Shown: positions 17,853-27,506, counted from the first letter of the stretch. The stretch: 64,000 nt of DNA from Chromatocurvus sp046260765 (GCA_046260765.1 JBHEOO010000004.1:52659-116658), one strand, 5' to 3'. Notes: a model not told the origin generated them from the sequence alone. Numbers and translations are program-made.

Positions 17853-18335
17853 GTGTCACGCGGCTTCGCCAATCAGCATTTGTACCTGGCCCGTCTGTTG
17901 ATCAGGGCCTGGCAGCGCGACCGCGATGAGCAGATTGTTCCGGCTCGCACCCTGGATCAGGCCTATGCGCCCGGGGCGCGTGAGCATCTGATCCTGGCTT
18001 ACGGGTATTTTCTCAATCACGTGCTGGACCCGACGGGAGCAGCCAGCGCAGGACAGATGCCACGCTCCTGCGATGATTTGCCGCCACAGACCGCCGGCAA
18101 GTCCGTTCCTGGGGAAATACGTGAGTTTCGCCAGCTTGAGCGAGAAGGGTGGTTGGCACAGTTGCTGGTTCCCTTGCCCGACGCTGCCGCCGGGTCACGG
18201 GGGGCCAGGCGGCCGGACGCACTGCTGGCCGTTACCTCCGCTGCTGATTGGCCCGGCCCGGAGGAGGCTGCACACTGGGCGCAGCAACTGGAGACGATTT
18301 TTGAGCGAATGAATGACAGCCTCGACGAGTGCTGA
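17853..18335 (+). CDS. DUF6586-like conserved protein downstream of topA
   Basis: The likely start is a GTG two bases after the topA stop, giving 160 residues. The beginning FANQHLYLARLLIRAW and the internal EGWLAQLL resemble a small helical protein found next to topA and lexA in Pseudomonas (annotated DUF6586). Function is unknown. Coupling to topA suggests shared expression. The match is from memory of the family pattern only. Confidence 0.65.
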   Translation: MSRGFANQHLYLARLLIRAWQRDRDEQIVPARTLDQAYAPGAREHLILAYGYFLNHVLDPTGAASAGQMPRSCDDLPPQTAGKSVPGEIREFRQLEREGWLAQLLVPLPDAAAGSRGARRPDALLAVTSAADWPGPEEAAHWAQQLETIFERMNDSLDEC

Positions 18336-18402
18336 GCGCGAGTTGTAGGTCGCGGCTCGACGCTGTTACCATCCTGAGGTAAGCACATGCTGGGGAGTTC
18401 GA

Positions 18403-18663
18403 GTGACTACATCTTTGCTGGAAATTGTTGACCTGGGAAATGGTGAGGTAGTTCTGCAAAAAGCGGATGATGCGTCTTCTCCACTATTGCGTATACAGTT
18501 TTCTGACGAATCCAGGCTTTATGTTCTTGATAATTGCCTTGAAGTTGCAAAGGCGATGATTCAGGCGGGCATTGAAGCAACGGCAGAGCTCAATGATCAG
18601 GGCGAGGTTGAAATAGAAGAGGAGGTAGGGCAGGCGGCCTCTGGTCCGCGCATACTACACTGA
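18403..18663 (+). CDS. Small conserved acidic protein, function unknown
   Basis: An 86-residue protein starting with GTG after a good GGGGAG site. It reads as beta strands (LLEIVDLGNGEVVLQ, LLRIQFSD) followed by a helix (LEVAKAMIQAGIEATAEL) and an acidic tail. Similar small proteins occur near lexA/topA in Pseudomonas-like genomes, to my recollection. It does not resemble the cell-division inhibitor SulA. Confidence 0.7.
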   Translation: MTTSLLEIVDLGNGEVVLQKADDASSPLLRIQFSDESRLYVLDNCLEVAKAMIQAGIEATAELNDQGEVEIEEEVGQAASGPRILH

Positions 18664-18678
18664 GGCCCATCCATTACT

Positions 18679-18717
18679 AAGGCCAAACACCAAGGTCAAA
18701 CACCAAGGCCCGGCACC
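18679..18717. repeat. Three tandem 13-bp repeats
   Basis: AAGGCCAAACACC (18679), AAGGTCAAACACC (18692) and AAGGCCCGGCACC (18705) lie head to tail between the convergent small gene and lexA. The first two differ at one base, the third at three or four. Confidence 0.85.
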
Positions 18718-18787
18718 AATGTCTCTGGCCAAGACCGATAGCCTGTATTCACAAGTTGATATTGTCTGTCCATCCATGCCATGTTCT

Positions 18788-19393
18788 CTACGACATGCTC
18801 TGGCGGACTACCCCTACGCTCAGCCCTTCAATCGTAAAAGCGGTATCCCTCAGGTCAACGTTAATGGGTTCGTAATCCGGATTTTCCGCCTCGAGTCGCA
18901 CCTGGTATTTGAACTTGCCCCGCTGCAGTCGCTTTACGGTTACCTCATCCTCAATTCGTGCCACCACAATGGCTCCGTTTCTGGCTTCGGGGGTGCTGTG
19001 CACGGCCAGAAGATCACCATTATGAATACCTGCATTGATCATGCTGTCGCCCGTGACACGCAAAAAGTAATCCGCCGCCGGTCGAAAGAAGCTGCCTGCC
19101 AATTCACAGTAGTCTTCGATATTCGCCTCTGCAAGCACCGGTGCGCCCGCCGCGACGCGCCCGATAACAGGAAGTCCCCGTGTCTCGGGTAGACGAATTC
19201 CGCGGGATGCGCCCGGAATCATCTCTATAGCGCCCTTGCGAGCCAGAGCCTTGAGATGCTCTTCGGCGGCATTAGCCGATTTGAAGCCCAACTGCCTCGC
19301 GATATCTGCCCGCGTGGGTGGGTACCCTGTGTCTTCGATGTACTGGCGGACAATGGCCAGGACCTGCTCCTGGCGAGGGGTAAGTTTAAGCAT
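18788..19393 (-). CDS. lexA: SOS repressor LexA
   Basis: The 201-residue protein has the winged-helix DNA-binding domain (PPTRADIARQLGFKSANAAEEHLKAL as the helix-turn-helix region, about 25-50). The self-cleavage site is A82-G83 in VAAGAPV, and the catalytic dyad is S117 (GDSM) and K154 (VTVKRL). LexA represses SOS genes until RecA-stimulated autocleavage. Two SOS boxes overlap its own promoter, so it is autoregulated. The sulA gene that sits next to lexA in Pseudomonas is not seen here. Confidence 0.98.
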   Translation of the reverse strand: MLKLTPRQEQVLAIVRQYIEDTGYPPTRADIARQLGFKSANAAEEHLKALARKGAIEMIPGASRGIRLPETRGLPVIGRVAAGAPVLAEANIEDYCELAGSFFRPAADYFLRVTGDSMINAGIHNGDLLAVHSTPEARNGAIVVARIEDEVTVKRLQRGKFKYQVRLEAENPDYEPINVDLRDTAFTIEGLSVGVVRQSMS

Positions 19394-19402
19394 GCTACAG
19401 GC

Positions 19403-19437
19403 CTGTTTATCTATACAGTACCTGTGATTATATACAG
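19403..19437 (-). promoter_or_regulatory. Two LexA-binding SOS boxes
   Basis: CTGTTTATCTATACAG (19403-19418) and CTGTGATTATATACAG (19422-19437) both fit CTG-N10-CAG with an AT-rich core. Their centres are 19 bases apart, nearly two helical turns, as in the double operator of E. coli lexA. Confidence 0.93.
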
Positions 19438-19454
19438 TCGCGGCGCCTACGCAA
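19427..19454 (-). promoter_or_regulatory. lexA promoter
   Basis: On the minus strand, TTGCGT (19454-19449) and TATAAT (19432-19427) are 16 bases apart. The perfect -10 lies inside the distal SOS box. The -35 lies in the arm of a GC-rich palindrome (19442-19477). Confidence 0.7.
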
Positions 19455-19495
19455 GGGGCGCCCCGTGCGTAGGCGCCCCTCGCCGGGCGCCCGGC
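19442..19495. repeat. Strong GC-rich palindromes between lexA and the upstream gene
   Basis: GGCGCCTACGCA (19442-19453) and TGCGTAGGCGCC (19466-19477) form a perfect 12-bp inverted repeat whose 12-base loop is itself largely palindromic (GGGGCGCCCC). A second palindrome, GCCGGGCGCCCGGC, follows at 19482-19495. It could end transcription of the upstream minus-strand gene, but no T-run follows it. Confidence 0.85.
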
Positions 19496-19525
19496 AAGGG
19501 TTCGTGCGGCGCATGGGGTGTGACC

Positions 19526-19843
19526 TCAGAGGTCCTCAACACCCCACATGGTGTCTGGCTCTATACTTTGCAGCGGATTACTCCAATCCTGCGGATTGAA
19601 GGGGAGATCCGGATCGATACCGTCTTCGTCGCTCAATTCGAAGGGGCTTCGCCAGTCTTCCGGCTCTGCGGCGGGTGCCAGGGTAAGTGCCGCCCAGCTC
19701 TCCCTGTCGTACTCGGCTATCTCGCCATCGAGATACTGCACTTCCGCAGTCCGGGCTCGATGGTCCCACGCGACCACCTCAAAAAGTGCGCCGGTTTCCA
19801 ACTCTTTGTACCAGCGGCCTATCAGCGGCCGTTCCATTGCCAT
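19526..19843 (-). CDS. DUF6763-like small acidic protein
   Basis: A 105-residue acidic protein that begins IGRWYKELETGALFEVVAWD and has a short beta-rich first half (AEVQYLDGEIAEYD) with an acidic, Pro/Trp-containing second half. The opening resembles small gammaproteobacterial proteins annotated DUF6763. Function is unknown. It lies upstream of lexA on the same strand, separated by the palindromes at 19442-19495. Confidence 0.65.
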   Translation of the reverse strand: MAMERPLIGRWYKELETGALFEVVAWDHRARTAEVQYLDGEIAEYDRESWAALTLAPAAEPEDWRSPFELSDEDGIDPDLPFNPQDWSNPLQSIEPDTMWGVEDL

Positions 19844-20111
19844 GACGGGCTCTCCCTTTGCAATGTGTATCCTTGAACACTAGCATCTGGGTTCCCCCTG
19901 TCCAGCGAGCGGCCAGGAGCAGACCGGAAAGCGGTGCGCGTGGGTTAAGCAGGGAATGGAAAAAAATGTTCAAGCGGATCAATCGCTTGGAAAAAGCAAT
20001 TAAACTCAGTGATAAATGTTGGCGGGTGGTTTAGATGAAAAGAAATGGAACTGTGCTTTCCAACAGGCGCAATCGGTCTAATGGGGTATGTCGAGCCATC
20101 GCGTGCATCGC

Positions 20112-20861
20112 ATGAAACGCCTCGCGATTCTCGGTGGTACTGGCGTGGAGCATCTCGAGGGATTTACGGTATCTGCAAAAAAGCACATGGAAACACCCTA
20201 CGGACCGGTGTCGGCTGATATCGAAATCGGTCAGCTCAACGGGCTGGAGGTGGTTTTCCTGCAGCGCCATGGCAAGCCGCGTTCACTGCCGCCGCATCGT
20301 ATCAACTATCGAGCAAACCTCTGGGCGCTGCAGCAGCTCGACGTCACGCATGTCGTGGCACTCAATGCGGTTGGCGGCATAGATGCATTCCTGTCCCCGG
20401 GAAAGCTGGTGCTGCCGGATCAGATCATCGACTACACCTGGGGGCGCCCACACACCTTCGACGAGGGCGGTGACTCGCCGCCGCGGCACATTGACTTCAC
20501 CGAGCCCTACTCGCCCGATCTGAGACAGGCATTGCTGCTGGCGTCGGCGGGCGAGGACGCTGTCGACGGTGCAGTCATGGCGGTTACGCAGGGGCCGCGA
20601 CTGGAAACCGCAGCGGAAGTGCGTCGCCTGAGGCGAGATGGCTGCGATGTGATCGGCATGACCGGCATGCCCGAGGCGGCTCTGGCGAGGGAGGCGGGCC
20701 TTGCCTACGCGTCGCTGTGCATGGTGGTCAATGCCGCTGCCGGGCTGAGCGATGCACCGATCACCCTCGACAGCATCAGACAGCACCTGCATGTGGCATC
20801 CGCAGCATCCGCCCGGGTTCTCAGTACGCTGGTCAGGGGCGATTTTCTCGCGAAAGAGTAA
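20112..20861 (+). CDS. S-methyl-5'-thioinosine phosphorylase (MTA phosphorylase family)
   Basis: The 249-residue protein belongs to the PNP/MTAP family: LAILGGTGVEHLEGF at the start, FLQRHGKPRSLPPHRINYRANLWAL, NAVGGI, TQGPRLET and VIGMTGMPEAALARE. In Pseudomonas the orthologue with this context (next to csiV-mfd-gap) phosphorylates methylthioinosine rather than methylthioadenosine, in a deamination-first methionine salvage route. Substrate is inferred from context and overall similarity. The start at 20112 is preferred to ATG 20088 because homologues begin just before the first beta strand. The end overlaps csiV by 29 bases. Confidence 0.87.
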   Translation: MKRLAILGGTGVEHLEGFTVSAKKHMETPYGPVSADIEIGQLNGLEVVFLQRHGKPRSLPPHRINYRANLWALQQLDVTHVVALNAVGGIDAFLSPGKLVLPDQIIDYTWGRPHTFDEGGDSPPRHIDFTEPYSPDLRQALLLASAGEDAVDGAVMAVTQGPRLETAAEVRRLRRDGCDVIGMTGMPEAALAREAGLAYASLCMVVNAAAGLSDAPITLDSIRQHLHVASAASARVLSTLVRGDFLAKE

Positions 20862-22134
20862 GGCCTTCGTGACCGGTGATCACCACGTTGTGGCGGTCTT
20901 CCCACTCCCAGTCGAGGGTCTCCCGGTAGGTCCTCACCCAGTCTGCGTCATCCAGCAGCGTCATTTTGATCAGCACCCCCAGCACCGGATGGTCGATGTA
21001 ATGCAGCTCACCGCCGCGCATGCGTCGGCTCTGCTCAAGCAGTATGGCGTGGCGCCAGGGATGGTCATCGTCGGTGTCCTGATGTTCATCTCCCCTGGCG
21101 ATCGCGCGATCATCACGATTGTCTACCCACAACGCTGGTGGTGCAGCGACCAGACCGTCAGGGCGCGCCACCTCAAGATCACTGAAGCTATCCAGGCGCT
21201 GCTCGTACCAGTCATCCAGTTCGGGCAACGACAGGCGCACAGAGGGGGGCGCGTGAGGCGGTTCCGGCATGCGCCAATCCGGGTGCAGGTAGTCACCCTT
21301 GGTGTTCAGCCACAGGCGTGTGTTGATGTGGAGGTAGCGTGACAGGTAGATGGTTATGCTGCCTTGAAGCGCGGGCCACGAGTCGGTGTCAGGGTCACCG
21401 GAACGGTCGAGAATGATCGCCTGTGACTCGCTTTCACTGGCAACAGGCTGCACCCACGCGCCGTGCATGAGCACGTCATAGCCTGCGGATCGCATTCGTG
21501 CTGCATCGCGGTTCAGCTCTCGCAGGCCATCGGGGAGCAGGGTAAATGCTGCGGGGGGCGGTAGAGGAATCTCAGGGTTTTCAAGATCAAGTCGTGCATC
21601 GGCGCGCGGCGGGTCAATGGGTGGCGGGCCCTCGGGCAACGCCTCGTCGGGCTCTTCCGGGGCCGCCGTGATGTCCTCCCGCGGACTATCAGTGATAACT
21701 GGCGTTGCCGGTGCGGCAGCGGGTATGTCTTCTCCCAGAGGGAGCATGGTGGCAAGCGTCTCCAGCGCTGGAGTCGAGCGGCTTTGAGGTTCTGGTAAGA
21801 GAAGGGATTGGACACCCAGCGCGTCTAGCTGGCTGCGACTTCCCCTAAACCGCTGGCGTCTATCGTCAGCCAGCTCGCGGTCTATCAGGTGGCGGTGTCC
21901 TGACGGGTAGTTCAGAGTGGGTTCTGGCGCCCAGGCCTCTGCATTGAAGCCCGAATTGCCCGGCTGTCGGAACACCAGGATTTCGATGCGGTACCATGGG
22001 TCGCCTTCTTCGGACTGCGCTGCCTGTGCCTGAGACAGGGCCGGGGTGCCGGGGAGCGGTAGAAATATCAAGAGGATTGCGACCAGTCCGACAAGCGGGC
22101 CTGCCGCAATGCGCGACGCACGATCAGGCAGCAT
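20833..22134 (-). CDS. csiV: CsiV-like periplasmic protein
   Basis: The 433-residue product has an N-terminal hydrophobic signal segment (about 12-30) and then WYRIEILVFRQPG, the hallmark of the CsiV family of periplasmic peptidoglycan-associated proteins found beside mfd. A long Pro/Glu-rich linker (about 120-190) separates the two halves. The second half contains GSITIYLSRYLHINTRLW and ends with WRHAILLEQSRRMRGGELHYIDHP. It starts inside the last codons of mfd (11-base overlap), so the two are coupled. Confidence 0.85.
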   Translation of the reverse strand: MLPDRASRIAAGPLVGLVAILLIFLPLPGTPALSQAQAAQSEEGDPWYRIEILVFRQPGNSGFNAEAWAPEPTLNYPSGHRHLIDRELADDRRQRFRGSRSQLDALGVQSLLLPEPQSRSTPALETLATMLPLGEDIPAAAPATPVITDSPREDITAAPEEPDEALPEGPPPIDPPRADARLDLENPEIPLPPPAAFTLLPDGLRELNRDAARMRSAGYDVLMHGAWVQPVASESESQAIILDRSGDPDTDSWPALQGSITIYLSRYLHINTRLWLNTKGDYLHPDWRMPEPPHAPPSVRLSLPELDDWYEQRLDSFSDLEVARPDGLVAAPPALWVDNRDDRAIARGDEHQDTDDDHPWRHAILLEQSRRMRGGELHYIDHPVLGVLIKMTLLDDADWVRTYRETLDWEWEDRHNVVITGHEGLTLSRENRP

Positions 22135-25100
22135 TTTCAGAAGAACCCTCAGACAGCTTGTCGAGCAGCTCGTGCGAAAAATCCATGCGCTCCCTCACTT
22201 CCGTCAGAGTCTTGCGACAGCGCAGCCGGGTTGCGCCAGCCAGCTGATAAATTGCAGGCTCGGATTGCACCAGCGTTACCAGCGCCATGGGATTGACAGT
22301 GGTTGCATCGCGAAAATCGATGGTACCACCCTCTGCACCGAGCTCAATTCCGGCGATGCCGAGGGTTTGCGCCCGATTGCGCAGGCGGGCGACGGCAAAC
22401 AGATTGCCGACCGGCTCCGGTAGCAAGCCGAAGCGGTCAATCATCTCGACCTGCAGTTTGCGCAGGCCCTCGTCGTCTTGTGCTGCGGCTATCCGCTTGT
22501 ACAGGATCAGGCGGGTATTGGTGTCCGGCAGGTAGTGCTCCGGAATCAGCGCCGGCACATGCAGGTTGACGTCTGCGCGCGTCTCCAGCGGTGCGTCGAG
22601 GTCAGGGATCTCGCCTCGACGAAGAGACGCGACCGCTCGTTGCAGCATTTCCATATACATGCTGAAGCCGACGCTCTGAATCTGGCCGCTCTGGTCGTCT
22701 CCCAGCAGTTCACCGGCGCCGCGAATTTCAAGGTCATGAGTGGCAAGCTGATAACCGGCGCCGAGGTCGCCGGCCGCCTCAATGGCCTCCAGTCGCTTCG
22801 CCGCATCCGCGGTGACGGCAGAACGCGGTGGACTCAGCAGGTAGGCGTAGGCCTGGTGGTGAGATCTGCCGACGCGGCCGCGCAGCTGGTGTAGCTGGGC
22901 GAGGCCAAAGCGGTCTGCACGCTCGATGATGATGGTATTGGCGTTGGGAATATCAATGCCGGTTTCAATGATAGTCGTGCAAAGCAGGAGATGATGCCGC
23001 TTGTGGTAGAAGTCCGCCATCACCCGTTCGAGCTCTACCTCCCGCATCTGGCCATGAGCAACCGCGATTGAAAGATCCGGCAGCAGTTGACGCAGCTTGC
23101 GAGCACTCTCTTCAATGGTCTTCACTTCGTTGTGCAGGTAGAAAACCTGCCCGCCGCGCAGGGTTTCCCGCAGCACTGCCTCTTTTACCAGGGCGATACT
23201 GTGCTCGCGCACAAAGGTTTTTATCGACAGTCGACGCGCTGGCGGTGTCGCGATGATGGACAGATCGCGCATGCCGCCGAGTGCCATGTTCAGCGTCCTG
23301 GGAATGGGGGTTGCGGTGAGCGTCAGTATGTCGACTTCCGCGCGCAGGGCCTTGATTGCCTCCTTCTGCTTGACGCCAAACCGATGCTCCTCGTCGATAA
23401 TCAGCAGGCCGAGGTCGCGAAAGCGGAAATCGCTTTGCAGCAGCTTGTGGGTCCCGACCAGAATATCGACTTCACCGCGAGCCACGCGATCGCCGATCTG
23501 GCGAAGATCCGCGTTGCTGCGAAAACGCGAAATGACCTCCACCCGCACCGGCCAGTCCGCAAATCGGTCGGCAAAGGAGCTGTAGTGTTGCTGGGCCAAT
23601 AGGGTGGTGGGGACGAGAATCGCCACCTGCTTCTGATTGGCCGTCGCGATAAAGGCAGCGCGCATGGCGACTTCGGTCTTGCCAAAGCCGACGTCACCAC
23701 ACACCAGGCGATCCATCACGCCTGTCCCGGTCATGTCCGCGGTCACCGCCTCAATGGCGGCTTCCTGGTCAGGCGTCTCTTCAAAGGGGAACGCGGCGGT
23801 AAAGCGCTCGTAGTCCGATGCCGGCACCTCGAAGGCAAAGCCGGGGCGCGATTCCCGGCGCGCATACACCTCCAGCAGCTGCGCGGCGACATCGGAGGCC
23901 TTTTCCGTGGCTTTGCGGCGCGCTTTTGTCCACTGCTCTGACCCGAGACGGTGAAGCGGTGCCAGATCCGGGTCACTGCCGGCGTAGCGGCTGATCAGAT
24001 GCAGCGATGCCACCGGCACATAGAGACGCGATCCTTCTGCGTATTCCAGCGTCAGGAATTCACCGGCCTCATCGCCGGTCTCCAGGTGCTGCAGGCCGAC
24101 GTAGCGGCCAACGCCGTGCTCGAGGTGCACCACGGGCGTGCCCTCACGTAGCTCGGTCAGATCGCGGAACACAGCCTCGGGATCGGTCTGCTCGGCGCGC
24201 CGGCGCCGCCGTCGCTGGGCTATCCGTGAGCCAAACAGCTGGGACTCGCAGACCAGCGTGGCGGCGTCAGGGCCGCAGTACAGGCCGCGGTCCAGGGGCG
24301 CCACGGCGATGGCAAAGGGCATATCGCCGCTCATGAAAGCGTTCCAGTCCACCACGGATTCCGGCTTCTGCTTCGCGGCAGCCAGCGATTCGAGCAGGAC
24401 CTCACGTCGGCCCGCAGTCTCCGCACACAGCAGCACGCGCCCGCGATGACCGTCGAGCACGGATCGCAAGCGCGTCGCCAGGTCGGCGCTGCCAATGTCA
24501 GCGGCCAGCTCCGGGGGGGCGAGGGCATCGACCTCGACGTGCACTGGCGCATCAGTGTGCAGCCTCATCTCCAGCACGGACTGCGTTTTCAGGGATGCGT
24601 AGAGCTCTTCCACAGGGACAAACCCGTGGGCCGGTGGCAGCAGCGGGCGCCTGGGATCGATGCTGTATTCCTCATAGCGCGTAGTGACCTCGTCCCAGAA
24701 ATGTGTTGCAGCGCGATGATGGTCACCCACGGTGATGATGGCGGCGTTGTCGGGCAGATAATCGAACAGGGTGGCGCAGGCATCAAAGAACAGAGGCAGG
24801 TAGTATTCACAGCCGCCCGGTGCGCGCCCGGCACTGACCTCGCTGAAAACCGGGCTCCTGTCAGGGTCGGCATCGAATGCCTGGAACCAGTTCTGCTGGA
24901 ATCGCCGGATTGCCTCTGCGTTTAACGGAAACTCGCGTGCCGGCAGCAGTCTGATGGCGTCTGTCCGGTCCACGGTGCGCTGGGTTTCCGGATCGAATGT
25001 GCGAAGTGTGTCGACCTCGTCGTCAAGCAGGTCAATACGGTAGGGCAGCTCGCTGCCCATAGGAAAAACGTCCATCACCGCGCCACGCACGGCAAACTCG

Positions 25101-25588
25101 CCGTGTTCGTACACGGTGTCGACGCTGCGATATCCCCCCTGTTCCAGAGAACGTCTGAACTCCTCCATTCTGAAGAGGTCCCCGCTTTCCAGAACCAGGC
25201 TGGAGCCGACCACGTACTCCCTGGGGGGCAGACGGTGCATCAGGGTCGGCATGGGCACAACGAGTATGCCGCGCCGGATTCTTGGCAGTCGGAACAGCGT
25301 ATGCAGGCGCTCCGACACAATATCCTGGTGCGGTGAGAAATTGTCGTAGGGCAGGGTTTCCCAATCCGGTAGTGCCAGAATTTCCGTGTCGTTGCCGGCG
25401 AAGAAGGGCAGTTCGCGCTCTATCTCCAGCGCGGTCTGCATATCCTGCGTGATGACGACCAGCAGCCTGTCGCCGTCTGCCAGTTCGGCAATGCAGGCAC
25501 TGCTTGCGCTGCCCGGAAAGGGTCCGGCCGAGGTTCGGGTGGCGGGTTTCTCAGGCCATGGGGTCGATTTGATCTGGTGCTTGAACAT
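22124..25588 (-). CDS. mfd: Transcription-repair coupling factor
   Basis: This 1154-residue SF2 translocase releases stalled RNA polymerase and recruits UvrA. It has an N-terminal UvrB-like domain and an RNA polymerase-interacting domain (GTPVVHLEHGVGRYVGL near 490). The helicase core follows with Walker A CGDVGFGKTEVAMRAAF, DEEH motif IIDEEHRFGVKQKE and TLTATPIPRTLNMAL, then the TRG motif and C-terminal inhibitory domain. The length matches E. coli Mfd (1148). Confidence 0.97.
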   Translation of the reverse strand: MFKHQIKSTPWPEKPATRTSAGPFPGSASSACIAELADGDRLLVVITQDMQTALEIERELPFFAGNDTEILALPDWETLPYDNFSPHQDIVSERLHTLFRLPRIRRGILVVPMPTLMHRLPPREYVVGSSLVLESGDLFRMEEFRRSLEQGGYRSVDTVYEHGEFAVRGAVMDVFPMGSELPYRIDLLDDEVDTLRTFDPETQRTVDRTDAIRLLPAREFPLNAEAIRRFQQNWFQAFDADPDRSPVFSEVSAGRAPGGCEYYLPLFFDACATLFDYLPDNAAIITVGDHHRAATHFWDEVTTRYEEYSIDPRRPLLPPAHGFVPVEELYASLKTQSVLEMRLHTDAPVHVEVDALAPPELAADIGSADLATRLRSVLDGHRGRVLLCAETAGRREVLLESLAAAKQKPESVVDWNAFMSGDMPFAIAVAPLDRGLYCGPDAATLVCESQLFGSRIAQRRRRRRAEQTDPEAVFRDLTELREGTPVVHLEHGVGRYVGLQHLETGDEAGEFLTLEYAEGSRLYVPVASLHLISRYAGSDPDLAPLHRLGSEQWTKARRKATEKASDVAAQLLEVYARRESRPGFAFEVPASDYERFTAAFPFEETPDQEAAIEAVTADMTGTGVMDRLVCGDVGFGKTEVAMRAAFIATANQKQVAILVPTTLLAQQHYSSFADRFADWPVRVEVISRFRSNADLRQIGDRVARGEVDILVGTHKLLQSDFRFRDLGLLIIDEEHRFGVKQKEAIKALRAEVDILTLTATPIPRTLNMALGGMRDLSIIATPPARRLSIKTFVREHSIALVKEAVLRETLRGGQVFYLHNEVKTIEESARKLRQLLPDLSIAVAHGQMREVELERVMADFYHKRHHLLLCTTIIETGIDIPNANTIIIERADRFGLAQLHQLRGRVGRSHHQAYAYLLSPPRSAVTADAAKRLEAIEAAGDLGAGYQLATHDLEIRGAGELLGDDQSGQIQSVGFSMYMEMLQRAVASLRRGEIPDLDAPLETRADVNLHVPALIPEHYLPDTNTRLILYKRIAAAQDDEGLRKLQVEMIDRFGLLPEPVGNLFAVARLRNRAQTLGIAGIELGAEGGTIDFRDATTVNPMALVTLVQSEPAIYQLAGATRLRCRKTLTEVRERMDFSHELLDKLSEGSSENAA

Positions 25589-25764
25589 GGACTATTGGCT
25601 GCAGCGCGGCGACGAGGCGCGCCATTGTAAGCGGAACCTGGAGCAGGCTCCAATCCTGACCGTGTGATGGATAGCACGAGGCGGGGATCGTCGTATTGCG
25701 GCCGGCGGCTCCGGCAGAGATAATGCCAGCGTTTCAAGCTTGCCGAGTAAGTGAGGGTAGTGCC

Positions 25765-27234
25765 GTGAATGATCGCAAGAGACCACGTCCAGACGACTAT
25801 TTCCGCGACTGGAAAGAGCGTGAAGCCCTCGCCGAGAGCATGATACCGATGGTGGGTTCACTGGCGCGGGAAAAAAACGTCAAGTGCTATGTCTATGGGC
25901 GCGCACTGGTGAATCGATCAGTGCTGGAAATCATGAAGGCCCATCGCTATGTACGGCAGGTGGAAGGCAACGAGCTTTCCGAATTCGAAACGCACCGCGT
26001 CCTCGGTATTCTGTCGAGCCTTGACCTTGGCCCGGCCCATATCGATATCGGGCGCCTCACCGTCGATTACTTCGACAAGCGCCAGGGTGACGGCCAGAGT
26101 CTGGAGACCTACGTGCGCAGCGAAGTGGCAGATCTGATTGGCAGCACCGCCAGGCCCGTTGAAAAACCTGTTGACGTTGTCCTGTACGGTTTCGGCCGGA
26201 TCGGCCGCCTCATGGCGCGCATTCTCATCGACAAGACCGACGGCGGCGATGGCCTGCGTCTTCGCGCGGTGGTGGTGCGCAAGGGCAAGGCGGAAAACGA
26301 CCTGGTCAAGCGCGCCAGCCTGCTGCGCCGGGACTCGGTGCACGGCGCTTTCGACGGCACAATCCGGGTCGATGAAGAGCGGCAGTCTTTTATTGCCAAC
26401 GGCAACGAGGTGAAGGTTATCTATGCGGATTCACCGGAATCCATCGATTACACCGAATACGGCATCGAGAATGCGATCATTGTAGACAACACGGGCGTCT
26501 GGCGTGATGAGGCGGGCCTGTCGAGACACCTCGAGTCAAAGGGTGTATCAAAAGTTATTCTCACCGCACCGGGCAAAGGCAGCATCAAGAATATCGTAGC
26601 GGGCATCAACGAAGATGTCTTGACGCCGGAAGATCGCATTGTTTCCGCCGCGTCGTGCACCACCAACGCGATCGTGCCGCCTCTGAAGGCGATCGATGAT
26701 CTGTTCGGTATCGTCAATGGCCACGTGGAAACCGTACACGCCTACACCAACGATCAGAACCTTATCGATAATTATCACAGCGCGAACCGGCGCGGTCGCA
26801 GCGCAGCGCTGAACATGGTGCTCACAGAAACAGGTGCCGCTAAGGCGGTAGTCAAGGCGCTGCCGCAGCTGGAGGGCAAGCTGACCGGTAACGCCATTCG
26901 CGTCCCGATACCCAATGTGTCCATGGCGATCCTCAATCTCACGCTCAAGCGGGAAACCACGGTGGATGAGCTCAACGAGCACATGCGCCACGTGGCCCTG
27001 CACTCTGCGATGCGCAAGCAGATCGAATACTCCAACTCGCCGGAAGTGGTCTCGTCAGACTTCGTGGGCTCCAGAAGCGCCTGCGTCTTTGATGCCCAGG
27101 CGACGATTGTCAACGGAACACAGGCCGTGGTGTACCTGTGGTACGACAATGAATTCGGATATAGCTGCCAGGTACACCGCATTCTCGAACGCATGGCCGG
27201 GATCAATTACATGGTGTTTCCCAAAGAGTCCTGA
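25765..27234 (+). CDS. gap: Glyceraldehyde-3-phosphate dehydrogenase, long form
   Basis: The 489-residue protein has an extra N-terminal region of about 130 residues before the NAD-binding domain (VVLYGFGRIGRLMARIL). The catalytic Cys is in SAASCTTNAIVPPL, and the C-terminal motif is WYDNEFGYSCQV. This long type sits next to mfd in Pseudomonas as well. It interconverts glyceraldehyde-3-phosphate and 1,3-bisphosphoglycerate. The GTG at 25765 was chosen because GAGGG precedes it by eight bases; a longer in-frame ORF lacks such a site. The 272 bases after it hold no gene and presumably the nqr promoter. Confidence 0.93.
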   Translation: MNDRKRPRPDDYFRDWKEREALAESMIPMVGSLAREKNVKCYVYGRALVNRSVLEIMKAHRYVRQVEGNELSEFETHRVLGILSSLDLGPAHIDIGRLTVDYFDKRQGDGQSLETYVRSEVADLIGSTARPVEKPVDVVLYGFGRIGRLMARILIDKTDGGDGLRLRAVVVRKGKAENDLVKRASLLRRDSVHGAFDGTIRVDEERQSFIANGNEVKVIYADSPESIDYTEYGIENAIIVDNTGVWRDEAGLSRHLESKGVSKVILTAPGKGSIKNIVAGINEDVLTPEDRIVSAASCTTNAIVPPLKAIDDLFGIVNGHVETVHAYTNDQNLIDNYHSANRRGRSAALNMVLTETGAAKAVVKALPQLEGKLTGNAIRVPIPNVSMAILNLTLKRETTVDELNEHMRHVALHSAMRKQIEYSNSPEVVSSDFVGSRSACVFDAQATIVNGTQAVVYLWYDNEFGYSCQVHRILERMAGINYMVFPKES

Positions 27235-27506
27235 TCTTTGCTTCAATTGAACGGCCGTCGTGGAAGTACAGAAAAATACGAGGCCAAAAACAGTGGCAGA
27301 GTGGCGGATGAGGGTGCGTTTGTTTATACTACGCCGGACTCGCGGCAGACCCCTTTCCGTCAGCCCGCTACCGTTGTGTATGAACAGCCATACGCAGCCA
27401 CGGTCCGACTCCCGCCGCCATGTCACCAACGTCCAGCATATGACTGCGGGACCTCATTAGACACCCGATTAGCCCTTATATCAGACGCTTTTTGCAGGCA
27501 GGTCGC

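Noticed and set aside
18403..18663. SulA-type division inhibitor next to lexA
   Set aside because: The sequence has no SulA-like features, has no SOS box upstream and faces lexA from the opposite strand.
18679..18717. CRISPR-like array
   Set aside because: The 13-bp units are directly adjacent with no spacers, and no cas genes are in the window.
27457..27480. TAGACA with TATATC as the nqr operon promoter
   Set aside because: The spacing is about 15 bases and the -10 is weak; the promoter cannot be assigned with confidence.
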